A DNA stretch of 5,459 nt from Alphaproteobacteria bacterium (GCA_017632555.1 JAGBRF010000064.1:1-5459), one strand, 5' to 3'. Counted from the first letter of the stretch, positions 1 to 5,459 are shown. A program made the numbers and translations. The notes: generated by a model from the sequence alone, not told the origin.

Positions 1-352
1 TAAAAACCAAATTGTTCCAAGTTTTAACTTGTTTTTCCGGCGCCTGCGCATAACCATAACCCGGCAAATCGACTATATTTATAACACCGTCCAAATCAAA
101 AAAGTTTAACTGTTGCGTCCGCCCCGGCGTTGCGGAAGCGCGTGCCAAATCTTTTTTGGAAAAAAGCGCATTTATTAAACTGGACTTACCGACATTGGAA
201 CGACCGGCAAAGGCAATTTCCAAACGTTGCATATCGGGTAATTGTTCCAACCAAGCAACACCCAACATAAACGTACACGGGCGCAGAAACAAAGCATTAC
301 CCTGCTTTATTGCTTGTTTTTTTTGGATTTCATCTGCGCCGATGTCAACCAT
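1..352 (-). CDS. engB: EngB/YihA/YsxC ribosome-biogenesis GTPase, N-terminal part (3' end outside window)
   Basis: The 117 visible codons read from ATG at 352 down to the window edge. The protein belongs to the TRAFAC-class EngB (YihA/YsxC) GTPases, which act in the cytoplasm in late assembly of the large ribosomal subunit. Visible motifs: the G1/P-loop GRSNVGKSS at residues 50-58, the G2 region with ATPGRTQ at 74-80, and G3 DLPGYGYA at 95-102, the last being diagnostic for EngB. The short N-terminal extension before the GTPase domain is normal for the family. The G4 and G5 motifs and the C-terminus (family length is about 200 residues) lie beyond the window. The ATG overlaps the yidC stop in TAATG, with GGGG seven bases upstream inside the end of yidC, so expression is probably coupled to yidC. 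In many Alphaproteobacteria argB follows engB, which cannot be checked here. Family assignment is very secure. Confidence 0.97.
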   Translation of the reverse strand, partial: MVDIGADEIQKKQAIKQGNALFLRPCTFMLGVAWLEQLPDMQRLEIAFAGRSNVGKSSLINALFSKKDLARASATPGRTQQLNFFDLDGVINIVDLPGYGYAQAPEKQVKTWNNLVF

Positions 353-2022
353 TATTTAACCCCGTATTTGTGCATAACATAACGTTGTTGAGCAATCGCC
401 AAAACATTACTCCATGTCCAGTAAATGACCAAACCGGAAGCAAAATTGCCCATCATGAAAGTAAAGATAAGCGGCATCAACTTCATCATCTTTGCTGTTT
501 CGCTTGCGGCATCAGTTGCACCGCTTGGAGCATTTGCTTGCGGATTCATTTTTTGTTGCAAATACATGGTAATTCCCATCAGTATCGGCCAAACACCGAT
601 GTTCAAAAGGCTTGGAATCGGCCATGGAACAAGCCCGAACAATGTAAATACAGATGACGGATCGCGTGCGGACAAATCCCGAATCCAACCAAAGAACGGC
701 GCATGACGCATTTCAATGGAAACGGAAAGCACTTTATACAAAGAAAAGAACACCGGAATTTGAATAAACATAGGCAAACACCCCGCCGCCGGATTGACGT
801 TTTCTTTTTTATACAAAATCAATGCTTCTTGATTCAAACGCATTTGATCGTTGCCGTAACGTTCCTTTAATGCAGCCAATTTGGGTTGAATTTTGCGTAT
901 TTTTGCCATGCTTACAAATGATTTTGCGGCAATCGGCAACATTAAAATACGCAACAAAGTCGCAAAAATCAAAATCGCAACCCCCATATTGCCAACCAAG
1001 CTGAACAACCAACTTAAAATGTATAAGAACGGCTTTGTTAGGAAATAATACCAACCAAAGTCAATCGCCAATTCGAATCTGTCAATTCCCAAAGTTTTTT
1101 GATAATCCGTTATCAAATCCAATTCCTTCGGACCGGCAAAGAAATAAACTGTATTTTCGTATCTGCCACCCGCATCGACTTCACTGACCGGTGTTTCAAA
1201 GTGTGCATCAAAAACTTTATTGTTTCCTTCTGCTGAATAGGAAATGCCTGCTTTCAAATTGCTGACCGCCGGATTAAATGCAAAAGCGGCCAACCAATAT
1301 TTATCGGTCAACCCCATCCAACCACCATTCGAATCGAATGTCAGGCTATTTTTTGTTTCAACCGAAGAATACTTTTCTTCTTGCAATTTTCCGTCCAAAA
1401 CACCGACAAAACCTTGATGAACGCTGGTTGCTCCTTCCAATGCAGGATTCAAACGTTTCAAAGAACCGTCAAAGGAAACGAAAATTGAACTGTCCGTATT
1501 ATTTTCAACGGCATCCGTAATTGTGAACATATATTGGTCATCTAATGAAATTGTGCGCTTAAAGACAATTCCTTGTTTATTTTTCCAACTTAAAACAACC
1601 GGTTCGGTCGGTGTTAAAACCTTACTGCTTGCCGTCCATACAGTATCGCCATTCGGCAAGTCGATATCTTTTCCCGAAACGCCCATGTATGCGAAATAAG
1701 AAGGCGTTAAAAATTTTACATCCGGACTGTCTTTTTCAATTGTTTGTTTGTATTTTAAGAAAGTCAATTCGTTGATAACAGCGCCACGCAAACGGATTTG
1801 ACCGGATAAAGTATCACTTTTGATTTTCAAAATCGGATCTTCGGCTTTGTTTTCAACAACAAGCATTTTTTCGGAAGATTTCTCCGCACCAACATTTTCT
1901 ACAACGGCAGTTGTGTTTTCAACAGTCGCTTTGTTCCCCCTTGGGAAAAAGTAATCCAAAGCAAAAAATACCAATAATGTACAGGCAATCGCCAAAATTA
2001 AATCTTTAGTTTCGTTTTTCAT
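352..2022 (-). CDS. yidC: YidC/Oxa1-family membrane protein insertase
   Basis: The 556-residue product is the inner-membrane insertase that helps SecYEG, or acts alone, to insert and fold membrane proteins. Length and layout match proteobacterial YidC. There is an N-terminal membrane anchor at about 8-26, a variable linker (about 30-60), a large periplasmic beta-domain (about 60-310) and the conserved Oxa1-type core (about 325-550) with five hydrophobic segments. TM2 (about 343-363) carries Arg358, which aligns with the groove arginine of E. coli YidC (R366). It is followed by [20 protein letters not shown] (371-390), the helical C1 loop. [20 protein letters not shown] (406-425) and [13 protein letters not shown] (527-539) are further family signatures. 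The segment after LSARDP (450-455), with [18 protein letters not shown], looks alphaproteobacterial. The C2 loop (about 493-511) has an Ala/Ser-rich stretch longer than in E. coli. The start ATG lies 3 nt after the yidD stop, with purine-rich AAGAAGAAAG before it. Confidence 0.98.
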   Translation of the reverse strand: MKNETKDLILAIACTLLVFFALDYFFPRGNKATVENTTAVVENVGAEKSSEKMLVVENKAEDPILKIKSDTLSGQIRLRGAVINELTFLKYKQTIEKDSPDVKFLTPSYFAYMGVSGKDIDLPNGDTVWTASSKVLTPTEPVVLSWKNKQGIVFKRTISLDDQYMFTITDAVENNTDSSIFVSFDGSLKRLNPALEGATSVHQGFVGVLDGKLQEEKYSSVETKNSLTFDSNGGWMGLTDKYWLAAFAFNPAVSNLKAGISYSAEGNNKVFDAHFETPVSEVDAGGRYENTVYFFAGPKELDLITDYQKTLGIDRFELAIDFGWYYFLTKPFLYILSWLFSLVGNMGVAILIFATLLRILMLPIAAKSFVSMAKIRKIQPKLAALKERYGNDQMRLNQEALILYKKENVNPAAGCLPMFIQIPVFFSLYKVLSVSIEMRHAPFFGWIRDLSARDPSSVFTLFGLVPWPIPSLLNIGVWPILMGITMYLQQKMNPQANAPSGATDAASETAKMMKLMPLIFTFMMGNFASGLVIYWTWSNVLAIAQQRYVMHKYGVK

Positions 2023-2025
2023 TTT

Positions 2026-2268
2026 CTAATCTTTCTTCTTTATTACAGGCTCCGGCACAGGGTCGTATCCACACCCGCCCCACGGATGACATTTCAAGAG
2101 TCGTTTTGATATTAGCAGAAGTGCTTTAAAAAAGCTATGTTTTTGTAATGCTTCTTTTGCATAGGCCGAACAAGTCGGTTGAAAACGGCAGCACGGCACT
2201 TTAAACGGAGATATACAAACACGATAAAGATTCACAAGAAAACAGCCAAAATTTGATAGTATTTTCAT
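2026..2268 (-). CDS. yidD: YidD membrane protein insertion efficiency factor
   Basis: This 80-residue product is a YidD-family protein (DUF37, haemolytic domain family). The family is a small membrane-associated protein that improves YidC-dependent insertion and is almost always encoded between rnpA and yidC, as here. The signature is complete: CCRFQPTCSAYAKEA at 26-40 and RLLKCHPWGGCGYDPVP at 56-72, containing the conserved cysteines. The N-terminal segment (about 1-22) is hydrophobic and probably forms the membrane-binding amphipathic helix. Length is normal for the family. The start ATG lies one base after the rnpA stop (TGAAATG), and the stop TAG is three bases before yidC, so translation is probably coupled to both. 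Only a weak purine-rich site (AAGAAG, in the end of rnpA) precedes the start. Confidence 0.97.
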   Translation of the reverse strand: MKILSNFGCFLVNLYRVCISPFKVPCCRFQPTCSAYAKEALQKHSFFKALLLISKRLLKCHPWGGCGYDPVPEPVIKKKD

Positions 2269-2269
2269 T

Positions 2270-2614
2270 TCAAATCTTCTTTAATGCATATTTCAAATCG
2301 TCTTTTAATTTTTCAAAAGGTCTGTCATACGTTGCCGATCTGCCGATTAAAACATAATCGCAACCTTTTGTTCCGAATTCGGGTAAAATCAATTTGGCCA
2401 ATGAACGCAAACGACGACGCACACGGTTACGTTTTACGGCATTTCCAACTTTCTTGGATGTCGTAAAACCTACCCGTATAGCATCGTTAAATAAATTTTC
2501 GGCCGGACGTTCCCAAACTTGTAAAACCAAACCACTGGTTATAAATTTGCGGCCGTTTTCTGCAATTTGAACAAACTCTCTGCGTTTTCTTAAAACAGGC
2601 AACGTTGTTCCCAT
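2270..2614 (-). CDS. rnpA: Ribonuclease P protein component
   Basis: The 114-residue basic protein is the protein subunit of RNase P. It binds the catalytic RNA and the 5' leader of pre-tRNA during tRNA 5'-end maturation. Visible family features: the N-terminal LRKRREF at 8-14 and the RNR-type motif region VGFTTSKKVGNAVKRNRVRR (48-67), continuing with RLR. The KRNRVRRRLR run (61-70) contributes to binding P RNA. Length is typical. It lies 24 nt downstream of rpmH, and the two genes are in the same reading frame, separated by the rpmH stop. The ATG start given here has AGGA only one base upstream, which is too close for a standard ribosome binding site. A TTG four codons later (2602..2600) has GGGA at a normal six-base spacing and would give a 110-residue protein starting at LPVLRKRREF. 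The gene is certain; its first four residues are not. Confidence 0.96.
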   Translation of the reverse strand: MGTTLPVLRKRREFVQIAENGRKFITSGLVLQVWERPAENLFNDAIRVGFTTSKKVGNAVKRNRVRRRLRSLAKLILPEFGTKGCDYVLIGRSATYDRPFEKLKDDLKYALKKI

Positions 2615-2638
2615 GTCCTGACAAGTCCACGGAAATAA

Positions 2639-2773
2639 TTATGCGCTTAAAACCTTGCGACCCTTACGGCGGCGCGCACTTAAAACTTTACGTCCACCGA
2701 CAGTAGCCATACGGCTTCTGAAACCATGACGGCGAGAGCGAACCAATTGCGAGGGTTGAAATGTACGTTTCAT
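2639..2773 (-). CDS. rpmH: 50S ribosomal protein L34
   Basis: This is a 44-residue, strongly basic protein read from ATG at 2773 to TAA at 2641..2639. It begins [20 protein letters not shown] and ends [11 protein letters not shown], matching bacterial L34 along its full length. L34 is a small structural protein of the large ribosomal subunit, contacting 23S rRNA. The usual L34 landmarks are all present: the MKRTFQPS start, RRHGFR at 14-19, [11 protein letters not shown] at 21-31 and the basic tail. A good ribosome binding site (GGAG, eight bases upstream) and a sigma70-type promoter lie in front. It is the first gene of the rpmH-rnpA-yidD-yidC-engB operon and probably sets its transcription level. 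There is no nearby dnaA, in line with Alphaproteobacteria, where rpmH is generally not next to dnaA. Confidence 0.98.
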   Translation of the reverse strand: MKRTFQPSQLVRSRRHGFRSRMATVGGRKVLSARRRKGRKVLSA

Positions 2774-2781
2774 GGTAAATT

Positions 2782-2785
2782 CTCC
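2782..2785 (-). promoter_or_regulatory. Ribosome binding site of rpmH
   Basis: GGAG (within AACGGAGAATT on the minus strand) lies eight bases before the rpmH ATG. It supports that start and is the clearest Shine-Dalgarno sequence in the operon. Confidence 0.8.
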
Positions 2786-2834
2786 GTTATAAATTAAACT
2801 TTTTTAAACCTATATCTTTTTTTCAAGATGCTCA

Positions 2835-2863
2835 TATATACACGATTTTAAAACCGTTGTCAA
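2835..2863 (-). promoter_or_regulatory. Sigma70-type promoter of the rpmH operon
   Basis: On the minus strand a perfect -35 box TTGACA (2863..2858) is followed by a 17-base spacer and TATATA (2840..2835; four of six match TATAAT). Transcription would start near 2828 and leave a leader of roughly 55 bases before rpmH. The leader is AT-rich and I see no riboswitch-like structure in it. The promoter occupies the gap between the unknown gene ending at 2881 and rpmH, so the ribosomal operon can be transcribed on its own even though the upstream gene points the same way. No terminator for the upstream gene is visible, so some read-through is possible. Confidence 0.75.
2842..2857 (-). repeat. 16-bp near-palindrome inside the rpmH promoter spacer
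   Basis: The minus strand reads ACGGTTTTAAAATCGT, which is self-complementary except for one G/T position in each half. It fills 16 of the 17 bases between the -35 and -10 boxes. A symmetric element in that place could be an operator, but AT-rich spacers make short palindromes by chance and no regulator is identified. Low confidence in function. Confidence 0.35.
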
Positions 2864-2880
2864 TGATTATTTTGATTTTT

Positions 2881-3561
2881 TCACAAAACTTGTTCTTTAT
2901 CGTTTTCCAAAAATTGTTGAATATAGCGGGCATCTTTTCCCTTTTCGATGATAAGATTGACCAGTTTCATTATTCTTTTTTCAGTCTTTTGGCGTTCTTC
3001 CGGTGTCATTATCCCCTTTGTTTCTTCCTTACGAGCATAATCGACAACTTCATGTGCCCCACCATCCAAAGCAAAGATTTGATACAAATTAAAATTGATA
3101 TCAATGTGTTCTTTTTGTTGACGGCGTTGTTTACGTTTTGCCTTTTCTTCGGGCGAAATACGATTGGCATATTTGATTTCCTGCAATTTAGCCATTGACA
3201 ATTCACGTGCCCGTTTTAATCTGGCAACGACAAAACGAACCGCATCAAATTCAGCCGGCGAATATACATTCGGATTTTTTTCCATTTTTTCCAAAATATC
3301 GGTAGCGACCAAAAAATCCCGGATGATTTCGCCGTGATTATCTTCCATTTCCAATTTTTCGGAAGGAGAAACATAACCATCTTCCAAAACCCTTGTTGCC
3401 AATTCCCGCGTTTTTGTTTCATACAAGTATGTTCTGCTTTCGTCAATACCGGAAGATTGCATTTGCGGTGCCTTCTTTTTTGCATCCACTTTGACGGGGG
3501 CAACTTCTTTTGCTTTCACTTTAACAGGAGTGTTTTCTTTTGTTTTTGCTGTATTTTTCAT
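2881..3561 (-). CDS. Unrecognised charged, mostly helical 226-residue protein
   Basis: I do not recognise a family. The gene looks real: it is long, starts at an ATG with a strong AAAGGAG site six bases upstream, and has a promoter-like sequence in front. Residues 1-38 are rich in Lys, Ala, Val and Pro and probably disordered, with a 10-residue tandem repeat (PVKVKAKEVA/PVKVDAKKKA, 12-31). The rest is highly charged and predicted by eye to be alpha-helical. There is a very basic run at 139-150 (EKAKRKQRRQQK), and four [S/T]P-x-E motifs at 65, 101, 136 and 186 look like helix starts. There is no signal peptide or membrane segment, so it is probably cytoplasmic, and the basic tail and run would allow nucleic-acid or ribosome binding (inference only). 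It ends 107 bases before rpmH on the same strand, but rpmH has its own promoter. Confidence 0.85.
   Translation of the reverse strand: MKNTAKTKENTPVKVKAKEVAPVKVDAKKKAPQMQSSGIDESRTYLYETKTRELATRVLEDGYVSPSEKLEMEDNHGEIIRDFLVATDILEKMEKNPNVYSPAEFDAVRFVVARLKRARELSMAKLQEIKYANRISPEEKAKRKQRRQQKEHIDINFNLYQIFALDGGAHEVVDYARKEETKGIMTPEERQKTEKRIMKLVNLIIEKGKDARYIQQFLENDKEQVL
3469..3528 (-). repeat. Two-copy 30-bp coding repeat (Lys/Ala/Pro-rich N-terminus)
   Basis: Two adjacent 10-codon units encode PVKVKAKEVA and PVKVDAKKKA, matching at seven of ten residues. The codons have diverged, so this is an old duplication or a composition-driven repeat rather than a recent slippage product. It lies in the predicted disordered N-terminus of the unknown protein. 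Confidence 0.6.
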
Positions 3562-3567
3562 GGCTTT

Positions 3568-3572
3568 CTCCT
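3568..3572 (-). promoter_or_regulatory. Ribosome binding site of the unknown 226-residue gene
   Basis: AGGAG (within AAAGGAGAAAG on the minus strand) sits six bases before the ATG at 3561. This is one of the best Shine-Dalgarno sites in the window and supports both the start and the reality of the gene. Confidence 0.8.
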
Positions 3573-3586
3573 TTCATTCTGTAAAG

Positions 3587-3615
3587 AATATAACACTTTT
3601 TTTCCTTTTATACAA
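3587..3615 (-). promoter_or_regulatory. Probable promoter of the unknown 226-residue gene
   Basis: The minus strand has TTGTAT (3615..3610; three of six match TTGACA), a 17-base purine-rich spacer and TATATT (3592..3587; five of six match TATAAT). Transcription would begin near 3580, about 20 bases before the start codon. The -10 box and spacing are good and the -35 box is weak. Confidence 0.5.
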
Positions 3616-3620
3616 GCAAA

Positions 3621-3680
3621 ATAGGAACCCCCGCAAAAAAAATTAAAAAAGGGGCTAGATTATTTTTTAAAAGTTCCTAT
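3621..3680. repeat. Inverted repeat ATAGGAAC/GTTCCTAT in the divergent regulatory region
   Basis: ATAGGAAC (3621-3628) and its exact reverse complement GTTCCTAT (3673-3680) flank 44 bases. Inside lie a C-run (3628-3632), an A-tract of eight A, two T and six A (3635-3650), and GGGG (3651-3654) able to pair with the C-run. The right arm overlaps the -10 box of the plus-strand gene, and the left arm lies five bases upstream of the -35 box of the minus-strand gene. It could be a pair of regulator sites with bent DNA between them, or a weak hairpin in a transcript. It is not a typical terminator, since no T-run directly follows a compact stem. Confidence 0.5.
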
Positions 3681-3683
3681 ACT
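3656..3683 (+). promoter_or_regulatory. Probable promoter of the nucleotidyltransferase gene
   Basis: TATACT (3678-3683) matches five of six bases of TATAAT. The best -35 candidate, TAGATT at 3656-3661 with a 16-base spacer, matches only three of six, so an activator may be needed. Transcription would start near 3690, giving a leader of about 24 bases. Confidence 0.45.
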
Positions 3684-3703
3684 CTACGTTATTTTGAGTA
3701 AAT

Positions 3704-3708
3704 GGGAG
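3704..3708 (+). promoter_or_regulatory. Ribosome binding site that fixes the nucleotidyltransferase start
   Basis: GGGAG is followed five bases later by ATG at 3714. An earlier in-frame ATG at 3702 overlaps this site, has no Shine-Dalgarno sequence of its own and would add only MGES before the conserved domain. The start at 3714 is therefore preferred. Confidence 0.8.
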
Positions 3709-3713
3709 AAAGT

Positions 3714-4640
3714 ATGTTTGAAAATATAGAGTTTATTATTCCATGCGGTGGCAAAAGCCTACGTAACTATCCGCATGCCAAAGGTTTAGGACATAAATGT
3801 TTATTGCCGTTTGGCTCTGTCCGTATTATCGATCACATATTAACACAAATTATTGAAGCCGGCGGACGAAAAATAACTATCGTTTGCAGTTCGCAAGACG
3901 TAATTGAAAGATTCAAAGAAGCTTTAACCCCTACTCCCGAATTGGTCACAGCTTTACGCACAAAAGGTCATGAAAGAATCGCAGATGCTCTGCAAGAAAC
4001 AGAATTACCCAAAGACGCACGAATCCAATATGTAATCCAAAACAAACCGTTGGGAACTTCGCACGTTTTAGGGTTGGCTCATCGTTTATCGCCGGATAAA
4101 CATTGCATTATGATTTTCCCTGATGATATTTATTTGCCGAAAAATCCGCAAAACAACCAAATTAAAAAGTTGTTGGATATGTTTATCAAAAACGAAAAGC
4201 AAATGTTGGCAACCGGCATTTATCAAGAAGACGTTTCCCGTTATTGCATTGTCAACAACGGGCGTTTAATTGAAAAATCAGCCGTTGCATATAATCATAC
4301 GGCGGGATTTTCCCCTATGGCTTTTCCAAAGGAAATTTTGGATTATATGAGCAGCAAAATCGATGATTTGGAAAATGGCACTTATCAACCATCCAAAGTG
4401 AACGGCGAATGGGTATTTACGGAAGGCGTCAATTCCTTTTTGGATGAAGGTGGCGAAGAAAAAGGATTTTCCATTAAAATGCTTTTGAAAGATGATTCCG
4501 ATCGATACATTGACTTGGGCATTTTGCCTTCATACGAACACGGAATGTTGTTGTCCTTACTAACTTTATCGAAATACAAAGATGATCACATTACTTTTGC
4601 ACGCGCTTTTTTGGATACGTTATCAGAAAAGAAAGATTGA
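3714..4640 (+). CDS. Sugar-phosphate nucleotidyltransferase-like protein (GT-A fold, GalU/RfbA-type)
   Basis: The 308-residue product resembles enzymes that join a nucleoside triphosphate to a sugar 1-phosphate, releasing pyrophosphate, to make activated sugars for envelope polysaccharides. The family pattern is followed in order: beta-strand and nucleotide loop IIPCGGKSLRNYPHAKGLGH (8-27) and KCLLPFG (28-34), then IIEAGGRKITIVCSS (46-60), PLGTSHVLGLAH (112-123), the metal-site strand IMIFPDDIYL (132-141), VSRYCIVNNGRLIEK (174-188), AGFSPMAF (197-204), GEWVFTEGVNSFLDEG (231-246) and DRYIDLGILPSYEHG (263-277). The last matches the second metal-binding Asp region (Asp267). The signature loop departs from the usual GxGTRxxPxTxxxPKxLLP form, with GGKSLR in place of GxGTR and HKCLLP in place of PKxLLP, so substrate and even activity are uncertain. 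There is no hexapeptide-repeat C-terminal domain, so it is closer to GalU or RfbA in size than to GlmU. It is not in a visible polysaccharide cluster. Confidence 0.85.
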   Translation: MFENIEFIIPCGGKSLRNYPHAKGLGHKCLLPFGSVRIIDHILTQIIEAGGRKITIVCSSQDVIERFKEALTPTPELVTALRTKGHERIADALQETELPKDARIQYVIQNKPLGTSHVLGLAHRLSPDKHCIMIFPDDIYLPKNPQNNQIKKLLDMFIKNEKQMLATGIYQEDVSRYCIVNNGRLIEKSAVAYNHTAGFSPMAFPKEILDYMSSKIDDLENGTYQPSKVNGEWVFTEGVNSFLDEGGEEKGFSIKMLLKDDSDRYIDLGILPSYEHGMLLSLLTLSKYKDDHITFARAFLDTLSEKKD

Positions 4641-4662
4641 AAAGTCATAAACTAAAATTGTG

Positions 4663-4691
4663 TTGCTTTTTTGTTCTTTTCGTTTTATAAT
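4663..4691 (+). promoter_or_regulatory. Promoter of uvrA
   Basis: TTGCTT (4663-4668; the TTG matches) and a perfect TATAAT (4686-4691) are separated by exactly 17 bases in the 78-base gap before uvrA. Transcription would start near 4698. A single GTTC (4673-4676) lies in the spacer, but the second half of the alphaproteobacterial LexA box (GTTC-N7-GTTC) is absent. No terminator for the preceding gene is visible in this gap. Confidence 0.7.
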
Positions 4692-4704
4692 GACCCGTTT
4701 TCAG

Positions 4705-4710
4705 AAAGGA
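4705..4710 (+). promoter_or_regulatory. Ribosome binding site of uvrA
   Basis: AAAGGA lies eight bases before the ATG at 4719. A second AAGGA at 4712-4716 is only two bases from the start and is too close to be the main site. Confidence 0.7.
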
Positions 4711-4718
4711 TAAGGAAA

Positions 4719-5459
4719 ATGGATTCTTTTATTAAAATCAGAGGCGCACGGGAACACAACTTAAAAAACGTTGATATTGACATTCCCAAAAATAAATTGG
4801 TTGTCATCACAGGATTATCCGGTTCCGGCAAATCATCATTGGCTTTTGACACCATTTATGCGGAAGGACAACGCCGTTATGTCGAAAGCTTATCTTCCTA
4901 TGCACGTCAATTTTTGGACGTAATGAAAAAGCCTGACGTTGATTTAATCGAAGGGTTGTCGCCCGCTATTTCTATTGAACAAAAGACAACATCAAAGAAT
5001 CCCAGATCCACCGTTGGAACGGTAACGGAAATTTACGATTATATGCGTTTGCTTTGGGCGCGTGTCGGCGTTCCTTATTCCCCTGCTACCGGATTGCCCA
5101 TTGAAGCACAAACAGTTACGCAAATGGTGGACCGCATAATGAAGTTTCCGCAAGGGACTAAAATTTATTTATTGGCGCCGATTATACGCGGTCGCAAAGG
5201 CGAATACAGAAAAGAAATTGCCGACTTACAGAAAAAGGGGTTTACACGTTTGAAAGTTGACGGGACGTTGTATGAAATAGCCGATGTTCCCGCTTTGGAA
5301 AAAAACAACAAACATGACATTGATGTTTTGGTCGATCGATTGGTTATCAAAGAAGGCATGGAAACCCGGTTGGCGTCTTCCATTGAAACGGCGTTGAATT
5401 TATCAGACGGGTTGATTTATGTTGAAAATTTGGAAAACAAAGAAATCACTACATTTTCA
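4719..5459 (+). CDS. uvrA: UvrABC excinuclease subunit A, N-terminal part (3' end outside window)
   Basis: The 247 visible codons begin [20 protein letters not shown] and stay open to the window end; full UvrA is about 950 residues. UvrA is the ABC-type ATPase dimer that scans DNA for bulky lesions and loads UvrB in nucleotide excision repair. Landmarks: [10 protein letters not shown] (8-17), Walker [10 protein letters not shown] (32-40), then [20 protein letters not shown], in which nearly all residues are universal in UvrA, followed by [13 protein letters not shown] and [15 protein letters not shown]. Next comes the segment [15 protein letters not shown], in which alphaproteobacterial UvrA proteins lack the extra cysteine seen in E. 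coli. [16 protein letters not shown] and GFTRLKVDG belong to the following UvrB-binding region. The second nucleotide-binding domain, zinc modules and signature motifs lie beyond the window. The gene has its own promoter and is probably transcribed independently of the gene before it. Confidence 0.98.
   Translation, partial: MDSFIKIRGAREHNLKNVDIDIPKNKLVVITGLSGSGKSSLAFDTIYAEGQRRYVESLSSYARQFLDVMKKPDVDLIEGLSPAISIEQKTTSKNPRSTVGTVTEIYDYMRLLWARVGVPYSPATGLPIEAQTVTQMVDRIMKFPQGTKIYLLAPIIRGRKGEYRKEIADLQKKGFTRLKVDGTLYEIADVPALEKNNKHDIDVLVDRLVIKEGMETRLASSIETALNLSDGLIYVENLENKEITTFS

Noticed and set aside
156..359. Plus-strand open frame of 67 codons opposite engB
   Set aside because: It is antisense to the GTPase motifs of engB and shows no independent coding signal.
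310..1054. Overlapping open frames opposite or inside yidC (310-657, 425-706 and 822-1004 on plus; 809-1054 on minus)
   Set aside because: They lie wholly within the conserved yidC core in other frames, have no family-like motifs and lack ribosome binding sites.
2834..2842. Possible DnaA box (ATATACACG) near rpmH
   Set aside because: It matches only seven of nine positions of TTATNCACA, stands alone, and there is no dnaA or dnaN nearby, so an origin is not supported.
2857..3624. Open frames opposite or out of frame with the unknown protein (2857-3198 and 3334-3624 plus; 3009-3206 and 3216-3503 minus)
   Set aside because: The plus-strand ones are Phe/Leu/Cys-rich as expected from the antisense of Lys/Glu-rich codons; none has a ribosome binding site comparable to that of the 226-residue gene.
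3628..3670. Rho-independent terminator from the C-run, A-tract and G-run followed by T-rich sequence
   Set aside because: The stem is only about four pairs with an 18-base loop and no T-run directly after it, and it lies between divergent genes where no transcript needs to end.
3618..3690. ECF sigma factor (EcfG or RpoE-type) promoter from the GGAAC motifs
   Set aside because: Neither GGAAC copy has a fitting -10 element (GTT or TCTAA-like) at the required spacing of about 16-17 bases; the closest, TCTAG, is only 11 bases away.
4385..5383. Minus-strand open frames 4385-4579 and 5165-5383
   Set aside because: Both are antisense to conserved parts of the nucleotidyltransferase and uvrA genes and have no supporting signals.

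Overview
The window looks like an ordinary chromosomal housekeeping segment from an AT-rich member of the Alphaproteobacteria. Three things point there. The gene order rpmH-rnpA-yidD-yidC-engB is the usual alphaproteobacterial arrangement, whereas gammaproteobacteria typically have mnmE after yidC. YidC carries an alphaproteobacterial-looking segment around residues 459-482 ([14 protein letters not shown] and onward). The UvrA N-terminus contains [15 protein letters not shown], which resembles alphaproteobacterial UvrA. An uncultured gut or host-associated lineage would fit the low GC, but the sequence alone does not fix the genus.

Left part (1-2863, minus strand): a compact operon runs right to left: rpmH (ribosomal protein L34), rnpA (RNase P protein), yidD (membrane insertion factor), yidC (membrane insertase) and engB (ribosome-assembly GTPase, cut by the window start). 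Gaps are 24, 1 and 3 nt, followed by a 1-nt overlap, so translational coupling is likely. A good sigma70-type promoter (TTGACA, 17 nt, TATATA) lies just upstream of rpmH, and a 16-bp near-palindrome fills its spacer. Together the products cover ribosome and tRNA maturation (L34, RNase P, EngB) and delivery of new proteins into the inner membrane (YidD, YidC).

Middle (2881-3713): a minus-strand gene for an unrecognised, charged, helical 226-residue protein is separated from a plus-strand gene by a divergent regulatory region. That region contains an exact 8-bp inverted repeat (ATAGGAAC/GTTCCTAT) enclosing a C-run, an A-tract and a G-run.

Right part (3714-5459, plus strand): a sugar-phosphate nucleotidyltransferase-like protein with an unusual signature loop is followed by the 5' part of uvrA (excision-repair ATPase), which has its own promoter with a perfect TATAAT and runs off the window end.

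I saw no RNA genes, mobile elements, CRISPR arrays, convincing rho-independent terminators or replication origin. No gap between genes exceeds about 160 bases. I found no clear undescribed system. The most open items are the unknown 226-residue protein, the atypical nucleotidyltransferase and the inverted repeat between them.
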